Origin: CAVXFB01 sp963760935
GTDB lineage: Bacteria > Planctomycetota > Planctomycetia > Pirellulales > Thermoguttaceae
NCBI GenBank assembly: GCA_963760935.1
Contig: CAVXFB010000003.1
Location: forward strand, 124,001 to 188,000
Reading direction: 5' to 3'
DNA: 64,000 nucleotides
Every line of letters starts with the position of its first letter. The stretch's first letter is position 1. Both the position numbers and the translations under genes were made by a program. This document shows positions 36,516 to 45,692 of the stretch, piece after piece. Under the pieces are notes generated by a model. It searched no databases, was not told where the DNA came from, and was given only the letters and a program-made list of their open reading frames with translations.

Positions 36516-37259
36516 ATGCCAAGCGACAGACACGTCTGGCAGCGGCAGGAATTGGCAAAGCGATTTCTCGAAGATATCCGGGGCGGCATTCCCATGGCCG
36601 CCGAACAGATTGACGTGCTGCTTGGGATCGTCCGTCTTGTCGTACCCCAGCCGAACCGTATCCTGGATTTAGGGTGCGGGGACGGAATTCTCGGACGAGC
36701 GGTCTTGGCCCATTTTCCCGAGGCCACGGGTGTGTTTCTGGATTTCTCGGAGCACATGATCGAGGCGGCCAAGCAGAAGGCCGACGCTCGCCGGGCGACC
36801 TTCTGCGTTCAAGACCTTCGAACAAGAGACTGGACGAAGTCAGTCGGCAGCCACGCCCCGTTCGACCTGGTCCTATCGGGCTTGGCGATTCATCATCTGG
36901 CCGACGAGCGGAAGAAGGAACTCTACCAGGAGATCTTCGATCTGCTGCAGCCCGGTGGACTGTTCCTCAACTTGGACCACGTCACTCCCAGTTCGGCGTG
37001 GGCGAAGCAAGCGTATTACGACCTTCTGGTGGAGTCGCTCTGGAAGCACGATCAGAAGCAAGGCGGCATCAAGTCCCGAGAGTCCATTGCCGAGGAGTGG
37101 CAGTGTCAAGTCGGCAAGGCGGCCGATATCTTGGCTCCGGTCGGTGCGCAGTGCCAATGGCTTCAGGAGGTCGGCTTCGCCGAAGTGGATTGCTTCTTCA
37201 AACTCTTCGAGTTGGCATTGTTTGGCGGGCGAAAGCCGCTCAGCAATGCGCCGGGCTGA
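36516..37259 (+). CDS. Class I SAM-dependent methyltransferase
   Basis: 247 aa from MPSDRHVWQRQELAKRFLED; GGAG lies 7 nt before this ATG (an ATG 12 bases upstream has no ribosome site). SAM-binding motif I is RILDLGCGDGILGRAVLAHF, followed by VFLDFSEHMIEAAKQKADAR, FDLVLSGLAIHHLADERKKEL and LLQPGGLFLNLDHVTP. The second half (SAWAKQAYYDLLVESLW, FAEVDCFFKLFELALFGG) fits small-molecule methyltransferases of the Methyltransf_12/25 type. The substrate is unknown. It converges on the phosphopantetheinyl transferase. Confidence 0.9.
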   Translation: MPSDRHVWQRQELAKRFLEDIRGGIPMAAEQIDVLLGIVRLVVPQPNRILDLGCGDGILGRAVLAHFPEATGVFLDFSEHMIEAAKQKADARRATFCVQDLRTRDWTKSVGSHAPFDLVLSGLAIHHLADERKKELYQEIFDLLQPGGLFLNLDHVTPSSAWAKQAYYDLLVESLWKHDQKQGGIKSRESIAEEWQCQVGKAADILAPVGAQCQWLQEVGFAEVDCFFKLFELALFGGRKPLSNAPG

Positions 37260-37313
37260 ACAGGTCGGCATGACTAAGGTGAGAGCCCATGGAACACGAC
37301 GGCTATTACCGGG

Positions 37314-38048
37314 CTAACTATTCGCAATTGCTGGCGGTAACGGCCAATCGAACGCTTGGACTGTCTTGGCATGCGGTCGTGTAACGCATGCCGCTAAGTA
37401 GTTTTCGCGGGGCGAAACGTCGTAGAAGCGCCACTGCCGGGCGGCGTCGTTGGCGTCAACATCACGAACGATTCCCACGGACTCATCAGAGGAAAATGAA
37501 ACCTCGAACTGATCGAGGCCCAACGACAGCCCGACGCCTCTGGCCTTCAAATAGGCTTCCTTACGAGTCCAGCAGCGGAAGAAGGCCGCAATGCGTTGGT
37601 CGTCGGGCAGGCCCAGCCAGGCGTCCCGTTCGGCCGCAGCAAAATCGCGCTCGACGATGCTCTCCATCTCACCGAGCGGCCGGATGCGCTCGACGTCGAT
37701 GCCCACTTCGCGATTGAACGAAACGGCCACCAACGCGATTTCCTCCGAATGCGAAAGATTGAATTGCAGGCCATTCTGCGCGAGGTGCGACGCGAGCTCC
37801 GGTTTGCCGGTTGGCGAGAGCGCTATCTCGACATCTCCGCCCGGTACATCGAGATATATGCCGAGGATCGATCGCAGGGCCGCATGGCTCACAAGGAAAC
37901 GCCGCCGATCCGCCTCGCGCATAAAACGCTGCGATCGGCGCCGCTCGTCCGAAGACAAACAACCGGCCAATTGCTCGACTACGGCAGCGGGCCGATCGAG
38001 ATCGACACACCACACGAAGACATCTTGGGATGATAGCGGTGGAAACAT
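37314..38048 (-). CDS. 4'-phosphopantetheinyl transferase (Sfp type)
   Basis: 244 aa. Transfers the 4'-phosphopantetheine arm of CoA to carrier proteins. Motifs: LSPTGKPELASHLAQNGLQFNLSHSEE (P1/P1a), VGIDVERIRPLGEMESI (Mg-binding Asp/Glu) and FFRCWTRKEAYLKARGVGLS (WxxKEAxxK). Length fits Sfp/Gsp rather than the short AcpS. No polyketide or peptide synthetase gene is in the window, so its carrier protein must be elsewhere. Confidence 0.92.
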   Translation of the reverse strand: MFPPLSSQDVFVWCVDLDRPAAVVEQLAGCLSSDERRRSQRFMREADRRRFLVSHAALRSILGIYLDVPGGDVEIALSPTGKPELASHLAQNGLQFNLSHSEEIALVAVSFNREVGIDVERIRPLGEMESIVERDFAAAERDAWLGLPDDQRIAAFFRCWTRKEAYLKARGVGLSLGLDQFEVSFSSDESVGIVRDVDANDAARQWRFYDVSPRENYLAACVTRPHAKTVQAFDWPLPPAIANS

Positions 38049-38125
38049 GGACGCCTTGACCCCGTTATTGATCGCAGGCCTGGCACTTAGTGCCGGACAA
38101 CGCTCCAGAACGACCGCACCGCGTT

Positions 38126-39079
38126 CTATCCGCTGCTTTCCGGCTCTTCGGTGGCCCTGCTTAGCGTCAATTCATGGTAGCCGAGCATGACGGCGGCAAT
38201 CAGTAGCGGTATCCAGTAGTAGATCACGCGAAACACCAATAGCGCGGCAACGACGGACGCCCCATGTTCTTGGGGCAGAAAATGAATGATCAGAGCATCA
38301 AACACACCGTAGCCGCCGGGGACGTGGGTCAGCACCGACACGACAAACGCAAGCATGAACACTCCTAGAATTCGCACGTAGCCGCCTTCGATCGGCGGCA
38401 GCAGCACGTACAGCACTGCGGCCGCCAACAGGAGGTCGCCGCAGGCAATGCCGATCTGGTAGAGCGTCAGCCTCAGCGGTGGCAGGGGGAGCTGCCAGCC
38501 AAATAGTTTTTTCAGGCTGCGGCCCAGTGCGGCAGCCAGGATGTAGCCTCCGGCAAGCGCCAACAAGATCACGCCGGCCCAAAACGTTTCGTCGAAGGGG
38601 ATGTTCAGTCCTTTCAGTGACGCTGGAATCGGGAACGGCGCCAGGACAAACACCACACCGGCCAACGTAAATACGCCAAACCAGAAGGTCAGGCCGAGGA
38701 TCACCAGCAGATCGAGGATCTTTCGCGTCGTTACACCCCAGGCCGAGTAAAGACGGTACCGAATCGACGTGCCGAACAGGGTGGCGCCAAAATTGTAGCT
38801 GAAGGCGTAGCCGGTGAACGACGCCAGCGCAATCTTCCTTAGCGGCAGGCTTTTTTCGCCAACCCAGCGGACTGCCAACCAGTCGTAGCCAACCAGGATC
38901 GCATAGTTTGCGAACGTCAGAAGCGAGGCAACCAGGATATGCCATGGAGAGATGCTCACCAAGGCGTGGCCAATCTGAGCCGGCGTGTATTGCTTTAGCC
39001 GCGCGTATAGCAGCCACGCAGCCCCCAAGAAAACCAGGAGGATTAGGACACGCCCAAAGATGTGCAGCACTCGCTTCAT
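38126..39079 (-). CDS. YbhN/UPF0104-like integral membrane protein
   Basis: 317 aa from MKRVLHIFGRVLILLVFLGA; the ATG at 39079 has GGTGGA upstream. About eight membrane segments, with the family blocks LTFANYAILVGYDWLAVRWVG, SYNFGATLFGTSIRYRLYSAWG and SVLTHVPGGYGVFDALIIHFLP. This is the lysylphosphatidylglycerol-synthase-type transmembrane domain without the catalytic cytosolic domain. Members flip or move lipids, but the role here is unknown. Confidence 0.85.
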   Translation of the reverse strand: MKRVLHIFGRVLILLVFLGAAWLLYARLKQYTPAQIGHALVSISPWHILVASLLTFANYAILVGYDWLAVRWVGEKSLPLRKIALASFTGYAFSYNFGATLFGTSIRYRLYSAWGVTTRKILDLLVILGLTFWFGVFTLAGVVFVLAPFPIPASLKGLNIPFDETFWAGVILLALAGGYILAAALGRSLKKLFGWQLPLPPLRLTLYQIGIACGDLLLAAAVLYVLLPPIEGGYVRILGVFMLAFVVSVLTHVPGGYGVFDALIIHFLPQEHGASVVAALLVFRVIYYWIPLLIAAVMLGYHELTLSRATEEPESSG

Positions 39080-39250
39080 CAGGATCAATCCACCCCGGCA
39101 TATAACGCGCGACTTCACCGAAACGAATCGGTTTTACCTGTTTTACTCCCGGCGCGGGGGTTCATCAAGGCGTGTTACGGCGGAGCTCGCCCAGCCATTG
39201 ATGGGGTATACGACTGGCGGGTCGAAAGCCGGCATATTGCCGTCGAATAA

Positions 39251-40174
39251 TCATCGTCCCATTTCGATGGCAGCGATCTTACGCCGCCACCGCCATGCAA
39301 AGGCGACGGCCGACGCGCTGAGCAAGAGCATAAACGCCGAGGGCTCGGGGGCCGTCACTCTGGAGAAAGCAAGACTATCCATGGCGAAATAGCCGGGGGT
39401 GTTCATGCCGAATACGCTGTCCGAATCGGACGAACTGAGCGTGAACTTAAGGCGGCTGACATCGTTGCCGAGACTGCTCAAGTCCAGCCAAGTCCAGTCG
39501 TCAACAATGTAGTCCTGGGCATGATCGGCCGAGCGATAATCGGCCAAGTAGAGATCCACGGCACCCACCGAGGCACCCGCCTTGTTTTCGCCGGTGACGG
39601 TTAGCTTGAACCAGTCGGCATCGTTACCGCTTTCGCCGCCAAACTGCTTTGAGTAGGGGGGCGCGCCGTTTTGGATTGTCGGAGCGACGTACGCCGTGTT
39701 GGTAAAGTATCCGCCAAGGACTTGCACGTGGTCCCCAAAATCTAGCGTGGGCGGTGCGCCAGTTCCAACGTAACCCACGGCGTAGTTGACTGAGTTCTGA
39801 CCGCTGCCGGCGATCGACGTATATTCGCCGTGCAACTCAAACGTACTGGGGTCGAGCCCGCCGCCCGTGTTGTCAGTGCGGTTTGAATAAGCGAATCCAT
39901 CCCACGACGGGTACGTGGCATTGTAGTTGTTGTTGAACGACGCACCCCCGCTGATGAAATGATCATGGTACAAATCCATGGTCGCGGGAGGATTCCAAGG
40001 ATCGATCACGGCTTCATGAGTCCCGCCAAGGTCCGAGCCGTTCCAATAGGAGTTGCTGGCCAACGCCAAGTCATCGAATGTGATGGTCTCGGCCGAACCC
40101 GCCGCGCAAGTTAGAACTCCTGCGGCGGCCAAACAGGCGATCGCCAGTTGGATAGACGTCAAATTGCATCGCAT
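39251..40174 (-). CDS. DUF4465 PEP-CTERM protein, likely B12-binding
   Basis: 307 aa with AAGGAGG before the ATG. Signal peptide LAIACLAAAGVLTCAAGSAE, then the DUF4465 pattern: ITFDDLALASNSYWNGSDLG, FISGGASFNNNYNATYPSWD, GFAYSNRTDN, YTSIAGSGQNSVNYAVGY, and near the end VDDWTWLDLSSLGNDVSRLK, FTLSSSD and TPGYFAMDSLAF. It ends APEPSAFMLLLSASAVAFAW, a PEP-CTERM anchor. DUF4465 is the domain of the BtuH surface proteins that bind cobalamin in Bacteroidetes. It lies 56 bases after the DUF1559 gene, which follows a cobalamin riboswitch. Binding of B12 is inferred from these two facts. Confidence 0.88.
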   Translation of the reverse strand: MRCNLTSIQLAIACLAAAGVLTCAAGSAETITFDDLALASNSYWNGSDLGGTHEAVIDPWNPPATMDLYHDHFISGGASFNNNYNATYPSWDGFAYSNRTDNTGGGLDPSTFELHGEYTSIAGSGQNSVNYAVGYVGTGAPPTLDFGDHVQVLGGYFTNTAYVAPTIQNGAPPYSKQFGGESGNDADWFKLTVTGENKAGASVGAVDLYLADYRSADHAQDYIVDDWTWLDLSSLGNDVSRLKFTLSSSDSDSVFGMNTPGYFAMDSLAFSRVTAPEPSAFMLLLSASAVAFAWRWRRKIAAIEMGR

Positions 40175-40176
40175 GA

Positions 40177-40186
40177 AACGCTGCCT
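40177..40186 (-). promoter_or_regulatory. Shine-Dalgarno region with AGGCAGCGTT
   Basis: AAGGAGGCAGCGTTTC runs directly into the ATG of the DUF4465 gene. The last ten motif bases equal the motif of the PEP-CTERM array, but here the position is that of a ribosome site. Confidence 0.6.
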
Positions 40187-40230
40187 CCTTCACGAAAAAA
40201 GCTGTTACAGAAATGTGATATCGAGGGGAC

Positions 40231-41028
40231 CTAGAAATTGACGACTGCTTCGCCTCCATCCCGAGTGCAAATTGCTGCTAGCACGCGCATTTGCATACCT
40301 TCCGAAAGAAACCTTGCCGATCCGTCGCAAAACACCCCATTTGCACCGTTGGGATGGCGGCTGCGAATATCGTTTTCGATGGCCGGGGCGCGATTGATAG
40401 CAAACCCCACATCGAACACATTGAGGGCATTGATCCATTGGGCGTTCTTCATCTCGGAATCCTCCGAGACCGCTAGGGTGTTCGAGGTGCCATCGCGGAC
40501 TTCCTCGATGGCAATTGGCCGATCGTAGATCAGCACGCCCTTTGGCGGATCGTTAGGGCCGGTGATCCGCTCCCCATAAACGCCGCCATAATCGCTGGCT
40601 CCCAACCCGCCCGAGAGCATCGTGTCGGTGTGTGTCGACGATGGGCATATGAAGACGGATAGCGGCGTCTGGGCCGCCTTAACGTTGCTTCCAATGTAAT
40701 ACGGCTTGCTGAAATCGATTGACTGATATAGCGGCATTTGTTCGATATACGGCAGCAGAAATGCGCCCCAGGCATATTGCCGACCGCCCGGCTTTAAGAA
40801 GATCGGCTCGACGCCGCCCGGCGGCAACGTACGATTTGCCTCCTGGTAATTCTGCAAGCCAATCCCGATCTGCCGAAGGTTGTTCAAGCAACCGAGTCGC
40901 CGGGCCGCCTCGCGAGCCGCCTGTACGGCCGGCAACAGAAGGCCAATGAGGATACCGATAATCGTGATTACCACCAGCAGCTCGATCAGGGTGAAGCCCG
41001 GCGTTCGCGACGCGCGATGATCGGTCAT
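40231..41028 (-). CDS. DUF1559 prepilin-like protein
   Basis: 265 aa from MTDHRASRTPGFTLIELLVV. The class III leader and helix GFTLIELLVVITIIGILIGLLLPAVQAAREAARR are followed by NNLRQIGIGLQNYQEANRTLPPGG, and the C-terminal H-x-G pair RSRHPNGANGVFCDGSARFL, all typical of the very large planctomycete DUF1559 family. Such proteins are exported and processed like pseudopilins; their roles are mostly unknown. It is the first gene after the cobalamin riboswitch and is closely followed by the DUF4465 gene. Starts at 41040 or 41061 are also possible. Confidence 0.88.
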   Translation of the reverse strand: MTDHRASRTPGFTLIELLVVITIIGILIGLLLPAVQAAREAARRLGCLNNLRQIGIGLQNYQEANRTLPPGGVEPIFLKPGGRQYAWGAFLLPYIEQMPLYQSIDFSKPYYIGSNVKAAQTPLSVFICPSSTHTDTMLSGGLGASDYGGVYGERITGPNDPPKGVLIYDRPIAIEEVRDGTSNTLAVSEDSEMKNAQWINALNVFDVGFAINRAPAIENDIRSRHPNGANGVFCDGSARFLSEGMQMRVLAAICTRDGGEAVVNF

Positions 41029-41227
41029 GGCGTCGAACATCCAAGCGTTGCCGAACGGCATGGACCCGTGCGAGTTTTCGGTGGGCCTACGCGCCGCGCA
41101 GTCACAAACGACCGACCGGGCGCGGCGGACGATCCCACCGACTAAGGATCACAGGGCCAATCCGAACAGCAACGAATGCCTACCACTACGCGGCCACTGT
41201 CCCTCGCAACGGGCCGCAGGTAACGCG

Positions 41228-41412
41228 CTGGTAGGTCTTCTGGCTCCCGAGTTCGGGCGACCCGGCCTTCTCGCGGTGATTGCTCACAGCAATGGCCAAT
41301 CAGAAACGGATCGTCCTCAAACCACTCGGTTACAGCGGCGGGGCCGCCCCGGATTTGCACCGGTGTTCCCTGTTCGTCGGCCTCTTCCGCTGAAGAGACC
41401 GACCACCAACGC
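41228..41412 (-). promoter_or_regulatory. Cobalamin riboswitch
   Basis: On the minus strand, 5' to 3': a hairpin GGTCGGTCTCTTC / GAAGAGGCCGAC (41376-41404), the core with GGTGCAAATCCGG (GCAAATCC at 41351-41358), GCGGCCCCGCCGCTGTAACCG (TGTAACCG at 41327-41334) and the B12 box GCCAGAAGACCTACC (41230-41244). These are the invariant blocks of the AdoCbl riboswitch family. The B12 box ends about 200 bases before the DUF1559 ATG. No T-run terminator follows, so translational control is more likely than attenuation, though not shown. Confidence 0.92.
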
Positions 41413-41566
41413 ACATCGTAACAACGGCCAATCTAGCAGATTGCCGGCGGGTTGTCAAATGGGGGCGAACCGGGGGCAGGGCCCTCGCTGTTGTTGGACG
41501 CCTGTACGCCGGCCGTGGTACAATGCTAGCTTGGATTTTTGTCGATTTAGCCAAGTGGGCCAGGGT

Positions 41567-44479
41567 ATGAGCATCGCGGGTCATATCACGTTGCGGGGCG
41601 TGCGAGTCCACAACCTCAAGTCCATCGACTTGGACATCCCGCGTCGACAACTGGTTGTCGTCTGCGGACTCAGCGGCAGCGGCAAGAGCAGTCTGGCCCT
41701 GGATACGCTCTACGCTGAAGGTCAACGCCGCTATATCGAGAGCTTTTCCGCCTACACGCGACAATTCTTGCAGCGTTTGGAAAAGCCCGAGGCGGAACGC
41801 ATCGACGGAATTCCGCCTGCCATCGCGGTGACCAGCAAGAATACAAGCCGCTCCAGCCGGTCGACCGTTGGCACAGCGACGGAGACAAACGACTATTTGC
41901 GGCTATTGATGGCGAAGATCAGCCACGTGTTTTGTCTGAAGTGCGGCAAGGAGGTCCGACGCGACAGCCCGCAAAACGTCAGCGAGACGCTGGCCCAACT
42001 GCCCACCGGCACACGGTACATGGTCGCCTTCCGATGCGAATCGGCCGAACAACAAAGCATCGAGCAACTGATCACTGAACTGCGCGAGGACGGTTTCGTT
42101 CGCGCTATCATCGGCGGGCGGCTCGTCAATCTGGACGAGATGCTTCCGTCTACGGCCGATTGGTGGGGTCAGGGCAAACCATCGTCGTCACAAGCCGGCC
42201 CGACGCCCTCCGTTTACGCCATTGTCGATAGGCTCGTTACCCGGAGCGCCAGCGACAGCCGGCTGCGCGATTCATTGGAGACCGCATTTTCGAAGGGGCG
42301 AGGCCGCTGCTATGCGTTCGTGGAACTTGATCCGGCCGACGTACGATCATCTGCGGCTGCCTCACTCGATGCGCCTCATTCCTCACCGCTCGTTGACATC
42401 GACGGCCGTCCGTGGCGGCGGATCGGTTTCAGCACGCAATTGGCTTGCGAAGATTGCGGCATCGACTATCCCGATCCAGAGCCGCGGCTATACAGTTTCA
42501 ACAGCCCGCTGGGGGCGTGTCCCCAATGCGAAGGCTTTGGCAACGTCATCGGTCTCGACATGGAGCTGATTGTCCCCGACCCGGCCAAATCGCTTCGCGA
42601 CGGAGCGATCGCGCCTTGGAACACTCCGGCGTACGCCCATGAGTTGAAAGAGCTGATCGTGTTGGCCCCCGACTATGGCATTCCGCTGGATGTGCCGTTT
42701 CGACAACTTTCCGACGAGCACCGCCGCTTGATTCTCCAGGGCGTGCCCGAGCGAAAGTTCGGCGGGCTGGAAGGGTTCTTTGCCTGGCTCGAGCGGCGAA
42801 AATACAAGATGCATATCCGCGTGTTTCTGAGCCGGTGGCGCAGCTTCCGCATGTGTCCCGCATGCAATGGCACGCGGCTGCGGCCCGAAGCGCTCGCGGC
42901 GCGCGTCGGCGGCAAGAACGTTGGCGAAATCGCCGCCATGAAAGTGCGCGATGCCGCTATGTTCTTTCGCACGCTCAACATTCCCGATTTCGAGCGGCAG
43001 GTTGGCCGCATGATGCTCGAACAGGTGCAGGCGCGTCTTTCGTTTCTCGAAGCGGTCGGCCTTGGCTACCTGACGCTCGATCGCACGTTGCGCACGCTGA
43101 GCGGTGGCGAAGCCCGACGCGTGGCCCTCACTTCGGCATTGGGATCGAGCCTCGTCAATATGTTGTATGTGTTGGACGAGCCCTCGATCGGTCTGCACCC
43201 CCGCGACATCGATCAGCTACTCGTCACGATCAAGCAACTTCGCGACCGCGGCAACACTGTTATCGTCGTCGAACACGAGGAGGCGATCATCCGTGCGGCG
43301 GATCAGGCGATTGAGATCGGTCCCGGAGCCGGTGAACGTGGCGGCAAAGTCGTCTTTCAGGGCACGCCGACCGAGATGGAGCAGTCTCCCGACAGCCTGA
43401 CCGGTGATTACCTGGCCGGTCGTCGCGGCTTCAATGGCGCCGGCCGCCGCCGCCCGCCTAACCACGGATGGATTCGACTCTCCGGGGCGACAGGCAACAA
43501 CCTCAAGAACATCACCGTCGAGTTTCCACTCGGTGTGCTGTGCTTGGTCACGGGCGTCAGCGGCTCGGGCAAGAGCACGCTCGTGCAAGATACGCTCTAT
43601 CCGGCCCTGTGCCGCCGGCTTCGCAAGGATGCCGCGAAGCCATATCCGCACGGCGACGTCTTTGGCGACGGCCAGCTAGACGACGTGATCATGATCGACC
43701 AGAGCCCTATCGGACGATCGCCGCGATCGAATCCCGTCACATACTTGAAGGTCTTCGACGAGATACGCGCCGTGTTTGCCGATACGATCGAAGCCCGCAC
43801 TCGCGGCTACAATGCGGGCCATTTCAGCTTCAACGTAGACGGCGGTCGGTGCAGCGCCTGTCACGGCGACGGATACATCCAGATCGACATGCAGTTTCTG
43901 GCCGACGTCTACATGCGCTGTTCGCAATGCGACGGGACCCGATACCGCGATGAAATCCTCGATGTCACCTATCGCGGCCGGAACATCAGCGACGTGCTCG
44001 AAATGACGGTGCGCGAGGCCTTCACCTTCTTTCGCGGCCAGCCAAAGGTACAGGCCAGACTGAAGCGGCTTATTGACGTGGGGCTGGACTATGTCCGCCT
44101 GGGCCAGCCGGCAAATACGCTCTCAGGCGGCGAGGCGCAGCGGCTCAAACTGGCCGGCTACATGAGCACCGCCAGGCGAGGTCGCTGCCTCTTTATTCTC
44201 GACGAGCCAACCACCGGCCTGCACTTCTCCGACGTTGTCCAGTTGCTCGATTGCTTCGATGCGCTGCTGGCCGTCGGCCATTCGCTGATCGTCGTCGAAC
44301 ACAACCTCCAGATCATGCGAGCCGCGGACCACATCGTCGACCTTGGCCCCGGCGCCGCCGACGAGGGTGGTCAGGTCGTGGCCAAAGGCACACCTGAAAT
44401 GGTCGCCCGGGCATCGGGCTCAGTCACCGCAGGTTTTCTGGCGAGGATACTGAAGGAACAGGAGGAGATTGCAGATTGA
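41567..44479 (+). CDS. uvrA: UvrA-type excinuclease ATPase
   Basis: 970 aa from MSIAGHITLRGVRVHNLKSI, 540 bases inside a longer open frame whose upstream part overlaps the riboswitch region. Two ABC modules: first Walker A VVCGLSGSGKSSLALDTLYA, signature LSGGEARRVALTSALGSSLV, Walker B LYVLDEPSIGLHPRD; second Walker A LVTGVSGSGKSTLVQDTLYP, LSGGEAQRLKLAGYMSTARR, LFILDEPTTGLH. Zinc fingers: CLKCGKEV, CEDCGIDYPDPEPRLYSFN with CPQC, CPAC, and CSACHGDGYIQIDM with CSQC. Damage recognition in nucleotide excision repair. Slightly longer than E. coli UvrA (940), and possibly one of the paralogues common in this phylum. Confidence 0.93.
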   Translation: MSIAGHITLRGVRVHNLKSIDLDIPRRQLVVVCGLSGSGKSSLALDTLYAEGQRRYIESFSAYTRQFLQRLEKPEAERIDGIPPAIAVTSKNTSRSSRSTVGTATETNDYLRLLMAKISHVFCLKCGKEVRRDSPQNVSETLAQLPTGTRYMVAFRCESAEQQSIEQLITELREDGFVRAIIGGRLVNLDEMLPSTADWWGQGKPSSSQAGPTPSVYAIVDRLVTRSASDSRLRDSLETAFSKGRGRCYAFVELDPADVRSSAAASLDAPHSSPLVDIDGRPWRRIGFSTQLACEDCGIDYPDPEPRLYSFNSPLGACPQCEGFGNVIGLDMELIVPDPAKSLRDGAIAPWNTPAYAHELKELIVLAPDYGIPLDVPFRQLSDEHRRLILQGVPERKFGGLEGFFAWLERRKYKMHIRVFLSRWRSFRMCPACNGTRLRPEALAARVGGKNVGEIAAMKVRDAAMFFRTLNIPDFERQVGRMMLEQVQARLSFLEAVGLGYLTLDRTLRTLSGGEARRVALTSALGSSLVNMLYVLDEPSIGLHPRDIDQLLVTIKQLRDRGNTVIVVEHEEAIIRAADQAIEIGPGAGERGGKVVFQGTPTEMEQSPDSLTGDYLAGRRGFNGAGRRRPPNHGWIRLSGATGNNLKNITVEFPLGVLCLVTGVSGSGKSTLVQDTLYPALCRRLRKDAAKPYPHGDVFGDGQLDDVIMIDQSPIGRSPRSNPVTYLKVFDEIRAVFADTIEARTRGYNAGHFSFNVDGGRCSACHGDGYIQIDMQFLADVYMRCSQCDGTRYRDEILDVTYRGRNISDVLEMTVREAFTFFRGQPKVQARLKRLIDVGLDYVRLGQPANTLSGGEAQRLKLAGYMSTARRGRCLFILDEPTTGLHFSDVVQLLDCFDALLAVGHSLIVVEHNLQIMRAADHIVDLGPGAADEGGQVVAKGTPEMVARASGSVTAGFLARILKEQEEIAD

Positions 44480-44557
44480 AACACGGTCATTGGTCATCGC
44501 GGAGGCACTTGAGGCTTGAATGACCAATTTGCAGTGACGGATTTGCAGTGACCAATT

Positions 44558-45607
44558 ATGCCAGACGACTTCTCAACACCCGCGGAATTGGTTCGCTACG
44601 CTCGCCAGATCCGCTTCCCGCCCTTGGGTGAGGAAGGACAGCGGCGGCTCGCAGCGTCGCGGGCCCTATTGTGCGGCTGCGGCGCATTGGGTAGCGCAAT
44701 CGCCAATAGTTTGGTTCGCGCCGGCGTGGGTATGCTGCGAATCGTCGATCGCGACTTCGTCGAGTTGAGCAATCTCCAGCGGCAGGTGCTGTTCGATGAG
44801 GAAGACGCCCGGGCAGGATTGCCCAAAGCAATCGCCGCGGCGGAAAAGCTGCGGCGGATCAATTCCACGGTGAACGTCGAGCCCGTGGTTGCCGACATCG
44901 ACCCGGCCAACATCGAATCGTTCTGTGAAGGGGTCGACGTGATCCTCGACGGGACCGACAACTTCGAGACGCGGTTTCTCATCAATGATGCCGCAGTAAT
45001 GCTGAGCACACCGTGGATCTACGGTGGGTGCGTGGGGGCCGAAGGGCAGACGATGAACATCCTACCAGGCGAAACGCCGTGCCTGCGTTGCCTGATGCCA
45101 GAATGCCCTGCGCCTGGAAGCACGCCGACTTGCGACATGGCGGGCATCCTCAGTCCGATCGTCGGTGTGATCGCTTCGATCGAAGCGGCCGAAGCCATTA
45201 AGCTGTTGAGCGGCAATCGATCCGCTCTTTCTCGCAGCTTGACCACCGTCGATTTGTGGCAAAACCGCATCAAGCAGGTCGATGTTCAAAAACTTCGAGA
45301 TCAGATCGACTGTCCTGCATGCAAACACCGCGAATTCTTGTGGCTCTCCGGCCGATCGGGCAGTCGCACGGCCGTGCTCTGCGGCCGCAATGCCGTCCAA
45401 TTGAGCCATCCGGAGACCAATATTTCACTCGACGAGTTGGCCCGCAGACTCGAAGGGGTGGGGCAGCTTACCCGAAATCAGTTTCTGTTGCGACTGACTG
45501 CCGACCGCTATGAACTGACGATCTTTCCCGACGGCCGGGCGATTGTCTCCGGCACCGACGACATCGCCACGGCACGGGCCCTTTACGCCAAGTACGTTGG
45601 CAATTAA
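44558..45607 (+). CDS. ThiF/MoeB/HesA-family E1-like enzyme
   Basis: 349 aa. Adenylates the C-terminal glycine of a small sulfur-carrier (ThiS/MoaD type). It has RYARQIRFPPLGEEGQRRLA, the nucleotide loop LLCGCGALGSAIANSLVRAG, DRDFVELSNLQRQVLFDEED, DVILDGTDNFETRFLINDAA and zinc ligands CLRC with CPAC. The C-terminal ~75 residues carry a MoaD/ubiquitin-like-looking stretch (DELARRLEGVGQLTRNQFLL, DGRAIVSGTDDIATARALYA) instead of a rhodanese. The 78-base gap after uvrA contains a small direct repeat (ATTTGCAGTGAC twice). Confidence 0.9.
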   Translation: MPDDFSTPAELVRYARQIRFPPLGEEGQRRLAASRALLCGCGALGSAIANSLVRAGVGMLRIVDRDFVELSNLQRQVLFDEEDARAGLPKAIAAAEKLRRINSTVNVEPVVADIDPANIESFCEGVDVILDGTDNFETRFLINDAAVMLSTPWIYGGCVGAEGQTMNILPGETPCLRCLMPECPAPGSTPTCDMAGILSPIVGVIASIEAAEAIKLLSGNRSALSRSLTTVDLWQNRIKQVDVQKLRDQIDCPACKHREFLWLSGRSGSRTAVLCGRNAVQLSHPETNISLDELARRLEGVGQLTRNQFLLRLTADRYELTIFPDGRAIVSGTDDIATARALYAKYVGN

Positions 45608-45692
45608 CTCTCAATCTGTGAAGCCTCCGTTGCACGAGCAACTGCCCACCGGCCGCGCCAAACGAAGAGCGTCCAGCCACCTATCGAGCCAC

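Noticed and set aside
41142..41414. Open frame of 90 codons on the minus strand before the DUF1559 gene
   Set aside because: It coincides with the cobalamin riboswitch; the translation reflects RNA structure, not a protein.
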